Shown here one piece after another: positions 36,525-44,284 of a stretch of 64,000 nt of DNA. Within the stretch, counting starts at the first letter, position 1. Each line of letters starts with the position of its first letter. The notes under the pieces are model-generated. The model saw nothing but the letters and a program-made list of their open reading frames with translations, was not told the DNA's origin and did no database searches. The position numbers were made by a program, and so were the translations under genes. The stretch comes from Acidobacteriota bacterium. GTDB lineage: Bacteria > Acidobacteriota > Thermoanaerobaculia > Multivoradales > J023. The stretch is from the NCBI GenBank assembly GCA_029263315.1, contig JAJCXR010000050.1, forward strand, positions 62,001 through 126,000. The letters are read 5' to 3'.

Positions 36525-37790
36525 ATGCCCGCGTCTCTTCGCCTGAACCACCGGCGGGTCGGCTCCCTAGTGGCCGGCCTGCTGCTCGTGGGCTTGCTCG
36601 CCTGCACCGGCGCGCCAAGGCCGATGGCACCGTCTTCGCAAACGACACCGTCTTCGCATAAGGCACCGTCTTCGCAAAAGGCACCGTCTCCAGAGGCAAC
36701 GCCGCCTCTAGAGGCCACACCACTGAGGGTGTGGAAATTCGTCAGCATCCCGGATTTCCTCAACTTCGACGTCGACTATCCCGAGCCCGGCTGGGACGAA
36801 GTGATCGACTTCGTGCTCACCGCCATCGCCGACGAAGAGCCGGATTTCATCCTCGTGCCGGGGGATCTGGTGATGGGCCACTGGCACCTCGACGAGCACG
36901 GGGTCGAGCCTTGGGCCGAGCGCTACTACACCGCCTGGAAGCAGCGTATGGAAGCCCATGGCCTGCGCTACTACACGGCCCTGGGGGACCACGAGATCGG
37001 CGACAACCATTGGCGCCCAACCCAAGAAGGACACAAGCTGGCCCTCGTCCCCGACTACAAACAAGCTTTCCGAGAGCATCTAGGCATGCCCCTCAACGGC
37101 CCCGCCGGTCTCGAAGGCACCGCCTTCTGGTGGCTGCACGAGAACGTCCTCTTTGTTTCCCTCGATGTCTTCGACAGCGACCCGCGACGCGGCATCGCCA
37201 TTCGCGCCTCGGAGGTGCAGCTCGCCTGGCTCGACGACCTCATGGCCCAGCACCCCGATGTCGACCATCGCGTCGTCATGGCCCACACTCCCATTTTGGG
37301 GCCGGTGTGGAAACGCAGCTCCAGCGCCCTGTTCGTCGAAGGCGGCGAGCGCTCCCCCCTCTGGCAATCCCTGGTGCAGCACGAAGTGGACCTCTACCTG
37401 TGCGGCGAAGTGCACGCCATCACCAGTATCGAGCGCCACGGCGTCGAGCAGATCGCCCATGGCAGCCTCTTCGGTTTCAACAACCCCATCAATTATTTGC
37501 TGGTGACGGTCACCCCGACCCAATTGCGGATGGAGCTCAAGGAGATCGCCACCGTCGCCAGCGGCAAACGCCTGTGGCAAACCAGCCATATTCGACCCAG
37601 GGAAAGGTTGCACTTACGAGAAGCGGACGGGGAGGCGGCCTTCCAAAGCGTCGGCAGGCTGGTATTGGACAGGACCTCAGGCCAGCGGCAAGTGGTCGAG
37701 CGGACGGGACACTTCGATCCGTCGAGCCGTCCGCCGCCGGGTTCCAAGCGCGCCGTCAAGCTGCCCAAAGTGCTGCCGAGGCGACCATGA
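36525..37790 (+). CDS. calcineurin-like metallophosphoesterase lipoprotein
   Basis: 421 residues. Signal peptide with lipobox GLLACTGA, then a Ser/Pro/Lys-rich spacer built from an 18-base tandem repeat (PSSQ/PSSH units), then the phosphoesterase domain: VPGDLVMGHWH, ALGDHEIGDNHW, VMAHTPILGP and CGEVHA give the expected metal ligands. Probably cell-surface or periplasmic. Last gene of the carbamoyltransferase-SxtJ-DUF5989 series; its stop overlaps the mnmA start by 4 bases. Substrate unknown. Confidence 0.9.
   Translation: MPASLRLNHRRVGSLVAGLLLVGLLACTGAPRPMAPSSQTTPSSHKAPSSQKAPSPEATPPLEATPLRVWKFVSIPDFLNFDVDYPEPGWDEVIDFVLTAIADEEPDFILVPGDLVMGHWHLDEHGVEPWAERYYTAWKQRMEAHGLRYYTALGDHEIGDNHWRPTQEGHKLALVPDYKQAFREHLGMPLNGPAGLEGTAFWWLHENVLFVSLDVFDSDPRRGIAIRASEVQLAWLDDLMAQHPDVDHRVVMAHTPILGPVWKRSSSALFVEGGERSPLWQSLVQHEVDLYLCGEVHAITSIERHGVEQIAHGSLFGFNNPINYLLVTVTPTQLRMELKEIATVASGKRLWQTSHIRPRERLHLREADGEAAFQSVGRLVLDRTSGQRQVVERTGHFDPSSRPPPGSKRAVKLPKVLPRRP
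36627..36698 (+). repeat. 18-base in-frame tandem repeat, four copies
   Basis: Units start at 36627, 36645, 36663 and 36681, consensus GCACCGTCTTCGCAAAAG, the fourth copy being partly decayed. It encodes the APSSQK-type spacer between lipobox and enzyme domain. Copy-number change would alter tether length by six residues without a frameshift. Confidence 0.85.
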
Positions 37791-38905
37791 AGGTGGCGCT
37801 GCTTCTCTCCGGTGGTGTGGACAGCTCGGTGGCCTTGCACCTGCTCAAGGAGCAAGGCCACGAAGTGACCGCCTTCTACCTCAAGATCTGGCTCGAAGAT
37901 GAGCTGTCGTTTCTCGGCCACTGCCCTTGGGAGGACGACCTGAAATATGCGCGGGCCGTCTGCCAAGCCGCCGAGGTCGACCTCGAAATCATCTCCTTGC
38001 AGCGCCAATACCACGAGCAGGTGGTGCACTGGGCCTTGGACGAGCTGCGCCAGGGACGCACCCCGAGCCCCGACATCCTGTGCAACCGTCGGGTCAAATT
38101 CGGGGTCTTTCTCGAGAAGCTGAAACAACACCATGGCGACACCTTCGACAAAGTGGCCTCCGGTCACTATGCCCGCCTGCGACATCGAGACGGCGCCTGG
38201 CAGCTGCTCAAGGGGGTCGACCCTGTGAAGGACCAAACCTATTTTCTTTTTCGGCTCGATCAACAGCAGTTGGCAAGATGCCTTTTCCCCCTCGGCGACT
38301 ATCCAAAGTCCGAAATTCGGCAGTTGGCGCAGCGCTTCCACTTGCCCAACCAACAGCGCAAGGACAGCCAGGGAATATGTTTTCTCGGCAAAATACGCTT
38401 CGACGATTTTGTCGCCAGCTATCTGGGGGAGGAGCCGGGGGAGATCCGCGATGTCGAGAGCGGACGCCGTCTCGGGCGACACCGGGGTTTGTGGTTCCAC
38501 ACCATCGGCCAACGCAAGGGCTTAGGTTTGGCGGGGGGGCCCTGGTACGTGGTGCGCAAAGAGCGCGCCTCCAACACCGTGCTGGTGGCCCACGGGGATT
38601 CCCTGCTCAAACATCGACAAGACAGCTTCCACCTCGAAGAGGTCCATTGGATAGACCAGCCACCGGATCTCGTCGCCACCCCCGGCACTTACCCGCTGCA
38701 AGCCCGTATCCGCCACTCCCCGGTGGCCCCAGCCGCCGCCGTGCATGGCGACCCGCACGGCGGCTTGGAAGTTCATCTCAGTGAGCCGGATGCCGGGATC
38801 GCCGACGGTCAATCGGCGGTGATCTACGACGGCGATCTTTGCCTCGGCGGCGGCACCATCGCCTCCCGGTGGACTCCTGACGCGGCGGAGCGGCCCGGGT
38901 GCTAA
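37787..38905 (+). CDS. mnmA: tRNA-specific 2-thiouridylase
   Basis: 372 residues from ATG 37787 (ATGA overlap with the upstream stop). Thiolates U34 of Lys, Glu and Gln tRNAs. The PP-loop SGGVDSSVALHL is at the N terminus; the catalytic cysteine is in ILCNRRVKF and the second in QGICFLG, with the GHYARL and HTIGQRKGLG segments between and after. The frame is open far upstream, but that stretch is only the other frame of the phosphoesterase gene. Confidence 0.96.
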   Translation: MKVALLLSGGVDSSVALHLLKEQGHEVTAFYLKIWLEDELSFLGHCPWEDDLKYARAVCQAAEVDLEIISLQRQYHEQVVHWALDELRQGRTPSPDILCNRRVKFGVFLEKLKQHHGDTFDKVASGHYARLRHRDGAWQLLKGVDPVKDQTYFLFRLDQQQLARCLFPLGDYPKSEIRQLAQRFHLPNQQRKDSQGICFLGKIRFDDFVASYLGEEPGEIRDVESGRRLGRHRGLWFHTIGQRKGLGLAGGPWYVVRKERASNTVLVAHGDSLLKHRQDSFHLEEVHWIDQPPDLVATPGTYPLQARIRHSPVAPAAAVHGDPHGGLEVHLSEPDAGIADGQSAVIYDGDLCLGGGTIASRWTPDAAERPGC

Positions 38906-39321
38906 ACCGGCATGCGGTAGAGCATCAGATAGATCACAACCCCGGTCACCGAAACGTAGAGCCAGATGGGCAGCGTCCAGCGGGCCAGCCTTCGATGGGC
39001 CGCAAAGCGCTCCCGCAGGGCACGGATCAAGGTGACCGCGGCCAGGAACGGAACCACTGCGGCCAGCACGGTGTGGGTCAACAAAATCGTAAAGTAGACG
39101 GTTCGAATGGCCCCTTGGCCTTGGAATCGAACCGAGCCCACTTGGGAGTGGTAGTAGAGGTAGGACACGAGAAAGGCCACTGAGCAGCCAAAAGCCGCCA
39201 ACATGACTTTGCGATGGGCTTCGAGCTTGCGCTGCTTCACCAAGATGAATCCGCTGATGAGAAGCAGCGTCGCCAACCCATTGAGCAAAGCATTGACGGT
39301 AGGTAGGTCGGTCACCGACAT
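38902..39321 (-). CDS. DUF420 family membrane protein
   Basis: 139 residues, four membrane segments; VNALLNGLATLLLISGF, AHRKVMLAAF and ILLTHTVLAAVVPFLA are characteristic of DUF420, which is often found near cytochrome c oxidase or haem A assembly genes. The conserved histidines (HRK, YHS, THT, HRR) may bind haem or copper (inference). It converges on mnmA with a 4-base overlap. Confidence 0.88.
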   Translation of the reverse strand: MSVTDLPTVNALLNGLATLLLISGFILVKQRKLEAHRKVMLAAFGCSVAFLVSYLYYHSQVGSVRFQGQGAIRTVYFTILLTHTVLAAVVPFLAAVTLIRALRERFAAHRRLARWTLPIWLYVSVTGVVIYLMLYRMPV

Positions 39322-39751
39322 GGGTTCTTAATCTCCATCGTAAGCAGATATCGCTAGACTACAGATGAGGTTAGCCGTTCTTCTCGAAGCTGCCGAGCAT
39401 CTTGTGGCTGCCGGCGGACCTGTAAGCCGCAGATACAGGCAAGTCGGTATGCTATAATAGTGGACTAGGCCTGGGCCCAGAAAGTCCAGCCGAACACCGC
39501 CTACGCTTCAACCGAGGCCTTCTGCTGCACCTTGATCCGCTTAGCTCGATCGAGCGTTCTCGTCGGTTTGTCTTGCGTTGACCTCGATGCCAGCTCGCCG
39601 AAGGGTGTCGTGCTCTGAAGACCCTCGGCAGCTCAGCCTCGTAGAAAAGGCAAAGGGGCCGCAGCAGCCTCGAACAGCCTTGGCGTTGTGCGAAGTCTTT
39701 GTATCGGTCAGATTGCTCGGACACCTACGGAGCCATGTGATCCCCAAGTCA
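39322..39751. other. intergenic region with strong extended -10 and hairpin, possible RNA or long leader
   Basis: 430 bases with no convincing protein. TGCTATAAT at 39450-39458 is a near-ideal extended -10. Immediately after it, TGGACT (39461-39466) pairs with AGTCCA (39483-39488) around a GC-rich inner palindrome CTGGGCCCAG. Transcription from here would give a leader of about 290 bases before the PstS-like gene, or a separate RNA. No family resemblance to tmRNA, RNase P RNA or SRP RNA was recognised. Confidence 0.5.
39450..39458 (+). promoter_or_regulatory. extended -10 promoter element TGCTATAAT
   Basis: Perfect TATAAT preceded by TG one base away; no good -35 at 17 bases (CAGATA), as expected for an extended -10 promoter. 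Points toward the PstS-like gene. Confidence 0.6.
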
Positions 39752-40267
39752 ATGAAAACCCTCTACCTACTGCCCCTGGCCATCCTGGTCGTCTTCGCCA
39801 CCCTCATCTGCCCATCCGGCTTGGCACAGGGTTCCACCGCGAGCACTCAGGACAAGCCGGCCAGTGACGAGGCCAAACCTCAACGCCGCGCCAGCCCGAG
39901 CACGGATTTTCGACTGATCATTCATCCCAGCTCCTCATTCGATGAGATCACCAAATCCCGCCTGTCCCAGATATTGCTCAGAAAATCCACCACTTGGCCC
40001 GACGGACAGCGGGCTTTCCCGATCGACTTGGAAGGTAGGTCGGAGGTCCGTGAGCTCTTGACCAAAGAGATTCACGGACGTTCCCTCGCCACCATCAAGA
40101 GCTTCTGGCAGCGTCAGATTTTTTCCGGCAAATCCGTACCGCCCCCAGAGCTGGCAACAGATCAAGAAGTTCTCGATTTTGTCCGCCGACAACCGGGAGC
40201 GGTGGGCTATATCTCGCCTGACATCCCTCTCGATGGTGTCCGGGAGCTTTTCCTGCTCGAGGAATGA
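39752..40267 (+). CDS. small PstS-like (phosphate-binding-fold) exported protein
   Basis: 171 residues from ATG 39752 (MKTLYLLPLAILVVF). A cleavable signal peptide ends near SGLAQG, followed by ~35 disordered residues and a one-lobe phosphate-binding-like domain (SRLSQILLRKSTTWPDG; SFWQRQIFSGK; RQPGAVGYIS). These short PstS relatives occur as single genes in many Proteobacteria and Acidobacteriota; binding of phosphate itself is not established. No pst permease genes are adjacent. Confidence 0.85.
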   Translation: MKTLYLLPLAILVVFATLICPSGLAQGSTASTQDKPASDEAKPQRRASPSTDFRLIIHPSSSFDEITKSRLSQILLRKSTTWPDGQRAFPIDLEGRSEVRELLTKEIHGRSLATIKSFWQRQIFSGKSVPPPELATDQEVLDFVRRQPGAVGYISPDIPLDGVRELFLLEE

Positions 40268-40306
40268 CTTCCCCGACCCCGGTAAGATCCCCGCCCCTCT
40301 TGATCT

Positions 40307-40519
40307 ATGCGCCACCTATCTCCATTTCCTGCGCCCCGTAGCCAAGCCCGCACCATCGTCGATGGGCTGCCGGATGATTGTTCCTATGCTGATCTCTTGG
40401 CCGCTTTGCAACTCGACCATCTCATCGAGCACGGCTTGAAGGATTCTCTGGCGGACGAGACCATGAGCACTCAGGATCTGCGACTGGAGATGAAGGCATG
40501 GTGGAAGCAGCGTGGCTGA
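40307..40519 (+). CDS. putative antitoxin of the ParE-type pair
   Basis: 70 residues containing LPDDCSYADLLAAL followed by a helical HLIEHGLKDSLADETMS segment, the layout of small antitoxins that pair with ParE/RelE toxins. It overlaps the toxin gene by 8 bases, the usual coupling. The N-terminal ~17 residues are proline- and arginine-rich. I cannot place it in a named antitoxin family. Confidence 0.75.
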   Translation: MRHLSPFPAPRSQARTIVDGLPDDCSYADLLAALQLDHLIEHGLKDSLADETMSTQDLRLEMKAWWKQRG

Positions 40520-40790
40520 GACCAAGGCTTGCCACATCGAAGTCCGCTGGACGAAGTCAGCACGGTCCTCGTTGCAGCAGATCTACTCCCAGGTGGCAGC
40601 GAATCGCCCGGAGACAGCGCGCCGGACCATCGAGTCGATCCTCGACCGAGCCCACGCTTTGGCCGAATTTCCCCAGCTTGGCCAAAGCTATGCCCACCGC
40701 CGAGGCGTGCGCGTCCTGACCTACGGTCGATTTCGCATCCCCTATTCCATCGAGGATGGTCAGGTCATCGTCCTCGGGGTCTTTCGCTAG
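40512..40790 (+). CDS. ParE/RelE-fold toxin
   Basis: 92 residues from GTG 40512. The fold signature is visible: VRWTKSARSSLQQIYSQVA at the N terminus, RTIESILDRAHALAEFPQLGQ in the middle, and VRVLTYGRFRIPYSIEDGQVIVLGVFR at the end. Family members either inhibit gyrase (ParE) or cut mRNA at the ribosome (RelE); the sequence is closer to ParE-type. It forms a type II toxin-antitoxin pair with the preceding gene. Confidence 0.88.
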   Translation: MAETKACHIEVRWTKSARSSLQQIYSQVAANRPETARRTIESILDRAHALAEFPQLGQSYAHRRGVRVLTYGRFRIPYSIEDGQVIVLGVFR

Positions 40791-40822
40791 TTCCCGTACG
40801 GGTTTCCCGACAAGGGTGCCTT

Positions 40823-40854
40823 TGAGCGCGTATGGACGGGATGGCGATATACTC
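40823..40854 (+). promoter_or_regulatory. weak candidate promoter before the exported protein gene at 40946
   Basis: TTGAGC (40823-40828) and TATACT (40849-40854) with a long 20-base spacer; the -10 box is good, the spacing poor. Confidence 0.3.
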
Positions 40855-40945
40855 GCCCTCTAACTTCGGGTTGTCATCTTCGACCACAGTCGACGACCTA
40901 CCAAGATAACGGCTTCCAAGCTAAAGAGCCGAGCGAGGGCCGAGC

Positions 40946-41650
40946 ATGAACAGATCGATGATTCGCCAGACACTGCCCGTGGTGGCTTTCCTGCTGCTCG
41001 CCGTGGCGCCGGCGGTCGAGGCCGACTGGCTGGTGACCCGGGAGGGCCAACGTATCCGTACCGCGGGGCCCTGGAAGGTCAAGGGCCGCACGGTGGTATT
41101 CACCTCGGACCACGGCACCCTCTCCTCCATGCGCCTCGAAGAGGTGGACCTCGAAGCCAGCGAGCAGGAAACGACGAGGATGGCGCAGAACGCAGCATCC
41201 CGTGAGGTCAATACCGAAGGACACACCAGACCGTCCGTGATGACCCTCACCAATCAAGATGTCGCCAGGGGTGAATCCGGTGCCGTCGGCGCCGAGGGGG
41301 TGGTCGAGAAGTTGCGTTTGGCCCATCAGCTCAAGGACCTCACATCGGCCCTCGCTTTGGTCAATTGGCAGGAGACTCCCCAAGGCATCCGCGATGTCAT
41401 GGAGACCCAATTCGAGTGGATGATGGAGCGCCGCATTCGCGACATCCGACTCAGCGAGGTCAGTGCCGACACGGCACTCAACAAGACGGTGGACGATGTA
41501 GTCTATGAGCCCAACGTCGATGTCAGTCACCAGCTGGTCATCGACTTCGTTCCCGACCCCGATTCCAAAGAGCTCACCTTGAGCCTCTATGTCGGTGACA
41601 TCCTGGGCTCTTACTTCATCGCAGCCGCACGACCTGCCGAAGACTTCTGA
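40946..41650 (+). CDS. exported protein of unknown function
   Basis: 234 residues with a signal peptide (IRQTLPVVAFLLLAVAPAVEA). The first ~50 mature residues look like a small beta domain (LVTREGQRIRTAGPWKVKGRTVVF), as in short periplasmic SH3-like modules that read 'print to log of a key/value pair' in many Acidobacteriota-type genes; the remainder is mixed. GAGGG precedes the ATG. Family not recognised. Convergent with the PAS hybrid kinase. Confidence 0.7.
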   Translation: MNRSMIRQTLPVVAFLLLAVAPAVEADWLVTREGQRIRTAGPWKVKGRTVVFTSDHGTLSSMRLEEVDLEASEQETTRMAQNAASREVNTEGHTRPSVMTLTNQDVARGESGAVGAEGVVEKLRLAHQLKDLTSALALVNWQETPQGIRDVMETQFEWMMERRIRDIRLSEVSADTALNKTVDDVVYEPNVDVSHQLVIDFVPDPDSKELTLSLYVGDILGSYFIAAARPAEDF

Positions 41651-41819
41651 CGACCGCACCACGTCGGACCTGTCTCGGTGCATGAAAATACAGTCTGTCG
41701 CCGTGAAATCCGCCGGGAGTCTTGCTGCGCCTCCGGGTGCCGAAACATCGGCAGAACCCGCGACCGTCGAGCAGCGACCCTAACGAGCTGCCATCCGAGA
41801 AAACGCTGCGGGGCGGAAG

Positions 41820-43553
41820 CTAACGGGCTGCCTTCATCGCCCAGGAATCGGCCATCACATCGATCAAGACCTTTTGAAGCTGGTCGAGATCGTAGGGTTT
41901 GGTCAGCACTGCCCGGAAGCCGTATTCATCGTAGCTCGACATGACCGGGTCGTTGGAATAGCCGCTGGAGGCGATGACCGCCGCTTGTGGATCGACCTCC
42001 AAGACGCGCAACGCCGCCTCACAACCGCCCATGCCCCCGGGGATGGTCAGATCGAGGATCACCACGTCGTACGGATTGTCTTCTTCCATCGCCTGGCAGT
42101 AAAGGCTGAGCGCCTCGCCGCCGTCGCGGGCCAGATCCACCCGATATCCCAGGTGAGACAACATCTTGTCCACCAAGGCCAGAATGGGCTCCTCGTCGTC
42201 CATGATCAGGAGATGACCACGCCGCCCCTCGATGGGCACTTTGGCCCCGCCTTCGTCCAAGGGAAGGGGCCGATCCGAGGCGGGGAGATAAATGTAGAAG
42301 GTGGTTCCCTCGCCCTTCTTGGAGTCGACGGTGAGCAGCCCACCATGTTTCTTGACGATCGAATACGAGGTCGCCAGACCGAGGCCCGTGCCCCGACGCT
42401 TGGTGGTGAAGTAGGGATCAAAAATGCGATCCAGGGCCTCATCCGGAATCCCCACCCCTTGATCGCGGATGAAAACTTTGACGTTCCGTGGCGCCGGTAA
42501 GATCATGCCATTCTCTTCCCACGAAACGAGATTCTCCGCCCCGATCAGCAGGTTGCCGCCGTCCGGCATGGCTTGATCCGCGTTGATGACCAGGTTGTTC
42601 ACCACTTGATGGATCTGTCCCTTGTCGATCTCCACCGGGAAGAGATCCGGTGCAATGCGCAGCTCACAGCGCACATTGGACCCTCGCAGGGCAAAGATCG
42701 CCGACTCGCGGACCAGATCCCCCACCGAAGCGGTGGTCTTGATCGGTGTGCCGCCTTTGGAGAAGGTCAACAACTGACGGGTCAAATCCACCGCCCGGCT
42801 GCCTGCCCGTAGGCCTTCTTCCACCAGCTCGGCTGCTTCCGGATGCTCCGAAAGCTGGGTCAAGGTCAAAGACAGATTGCCCAGAAGGATGGTCAGGATG
42901 TTGTTGAAATCATGGGCGATACCGCCAGCCAGGAGACCCACGGACTCCAGCCGCGAAGCCCGTAGACGTTCCTCTTCCAGCTTGCGCGCTTCCGTGATGT
43001 CGCGGAAAACCACCACCAAACCGATGACCTTGCTCAGGCTATTGCGAATGGGCGCCGCGCTGTGGGAGATGTCCCGACGGGTCGAGTCCCGGGCCACCAG
43101 GACGCCCGTCTCTTTCTTGATCATGGTACCGGCCTGGCTCATGATCTCCGACATGGGCCCTTCGTAGGTGCGTCCGGAGTGCTCGTCGACGACGTAGAAG
43201 ACGTGGTCGATCGACTCCCCCACCGCGTCTTCCTGCGACCATCCCGTCAGCTCCTGGGCGACGCGATTGATCAGCGTGATCTTGCCGTCCGTATCCGAGG
43301 TGATCACCCCTTCGCCAATGGAGTGCAGGGTGACCGTCAGCAATTCCTTCTCGGCCCGCATTTCCTCCGTGGCGTGGATCAGCTCCCGCGAGCTGGCGGC
43401 CAAAGAGCTCGCCAGGCGCTCCTTGTCAGCTTCCATCTCACGGAAATTGGCGTCGATCTCGGCGAGCAGATCCCGCACCGCGGACGGCGCGGCAGCTTCG
43501 TCCCCATAATGCCTCTCGAGGCTATCTGCGAGGAGCTTGTGGAGAGATTTCAT
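41820..43553 (-). CDS. PAS-domain hybrid histidine kinase with C-terminal receiver
   Basis: 577 residues, no membrane segment, so cytoplasmic. An N-terminal coiled-coil (~20-70) leads to a PAS domain (LHSIGEGVITSDTDGKITLIN), then HisKA with GGIAHDFNNILTIL, a HATPase (RDQGVGIPDEALDRIF; RRGTGLGLATSY) and a receiver (LIMDDEEPILALVD; phosphorylated Asp in VVILDLTIPGGMGG). The AHDFNN type H box is common in kinases with terminal receivers that act in phosphorelays. A 12-base near-copy of its 3' end (CTAACGAGCTGCC) lies just beyond the stop at 41779-41791. Confidence 0.93.
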   Translation of the reverse strand: MKSLHKLLADSLERHYGDEAAAPSAVRDLLAEIDANFREMEADKERLASSLAASSRELIHATEEMRAEKELLTVTLHSIGEGVITSDTDGKITLINRVAQELTGWSQEDAVGESIDHVFYVVDEHSGRTYEGPMSEIMSQAGTMIKKETGVLVARDSTRRDISHSAAPIRNSLSKVIGLVVVFRDITEARKLEEERLRASRLESVGLLAGGIAHDFNNILTILLGNLSLTLTQLSEHPEAAELVEEGLRAGSRAVDLTRQLLTFSKGGTPIKTTASVGDLVRESAIFALRGSNVRCELRIAPDLFPVEIDKGQIHQVVNNLVINADQAMPDGGNLLIGAENLVSWEENGMILPAPRNVKVFIRDQGVGIPDEALDRIFDPYFTTKRRGTGLGLATSYSIVKKHGGLLTVDSKKGEGTTFYIYLPASDRPLPLDEGGAKVPIEGRRGHLLIMDDEEPILALVDKMLSHLGYRVDLARDGGEALSLYCQAMEEDNPYDVVILDLTIPGGMGGCEAALRVLEVDPQAAVIASSGYSNDPVMSSYDEYGFRAVLTKPYDLDQLQKVLIDVMADSWAMKAAR

Positions 43554-43810
43554 GAAGTTGACTCAAAGCACTCGGTCGTCGTCATCACCTATCAGGGAAA
43601 GCTTCATTCCGAGGCATTGTCTTCCTTCTGTGCGTCGACAGACTTCTACACCCAACGCGCCAGCGAGGAGTCTCTCAATCGCCCCGGTTTCAGATTCCTG
43701 AGTAGCTAACCTTTTCCACGGTATCACTGGCCGCAGCATATCATTTCCGTATCGGGCTGGTGCGTCCCGGCGCCAACCTGTGCTGCAGAGAAACTGGAGA
43801 GGATGCTGGA

Positions 43811-43978
43811 TCACCGCCCCTTGATGAAATCCAAGAAACGCCGCAGAGGCGCCGTCAGCCGCCAGGAGGTCGACGACCGCAACTGTTGTATCTCTCCATC
43901 CCGCTGTTCGAGCAAGTCCAACAATGGAACAAATCTCTTACCTTCAGTGGCTTCAACCTTCTCAGTTTTTACCGGCAT
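43811..43978 (-). CDS. 55-residue protein with SWRLTAPLR glycosyltransferase-associated motif
   Basis: ATG 43978 is preceded by GGGAGGCATC, one of the best Shine-Dalgarno sequences in the window. The product begins MPVKTEKVEATEGKRFVPLL, has a short coiled-coil (LLDLLEQRDGEIQQLRSS) and ends TSWRLTAPLRRFLDFIKGR. The coiled-coil plus SWR(L/I)T.PLR is normally a linker at the end or start of large glycosyltransferases and methyltransferases. Here it stands alone next to a giant glycosyltransferase on the other strand. It may be a remnant of a larger gene or a real micro-protein; the start signal favours the latter. Confidence 0.7.
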   Translation of the reverse strand: MPVKTEKVEATEGKRFVPLLDLLEQRDGEIQQLRSSTSWRLTAPLRRFLDFIKGR

Positions 43979-44284
43979 GATGCCTCCCTTGCATGACCAC
44001 AGAAACCTCGATCTCGAGATCCCCTCGTTCACCATTAGCCTGTCTCTACGGACTGGCCGATGTCGGCAGCTGAAGCGGCGCCCCGTCGCCCGGCGGTGCA
44101 CCGCATCGCCCCCACCCCTACCCATGTCGCGATGTGATAATCTCGACGGGCCTAAACTTTCGAAGTGCCCGGGACGCCTGCTCGCGTCATTTCATTGCCG
44201 ACTGCACCACTCCGCTGGGGCGAGCTATTTCCATCCCCGATGTCGTGGGAGTCGGACCTCGATCCTTTTTCGAAGAACGAAGAC
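43979..44284. other. intergenic region before the giant glycosyltransferase
   Basis: 306 bases between divergent genes. In-frame starts for the transferase exist upstream of 44285 (for example ATG 44240), so part may be coding. No clear promoter pair or structure seen. Confidence 0.4.

Noticed and set aside
36731..37786. Upstream extension of the mnmA frame
   Set aside because: It is an alternate frame of the phosphoesterase gene, Arg/Pro-rich; MKVALLLSGGVDSS is the normal MnmA start.
43563..43814. 83-codon minus-strand frame between the micro-protein and the PAS kinase
   Set aside because: It starts at a GTG without a ribosome site and the product is not protein-like; kept as spacer.
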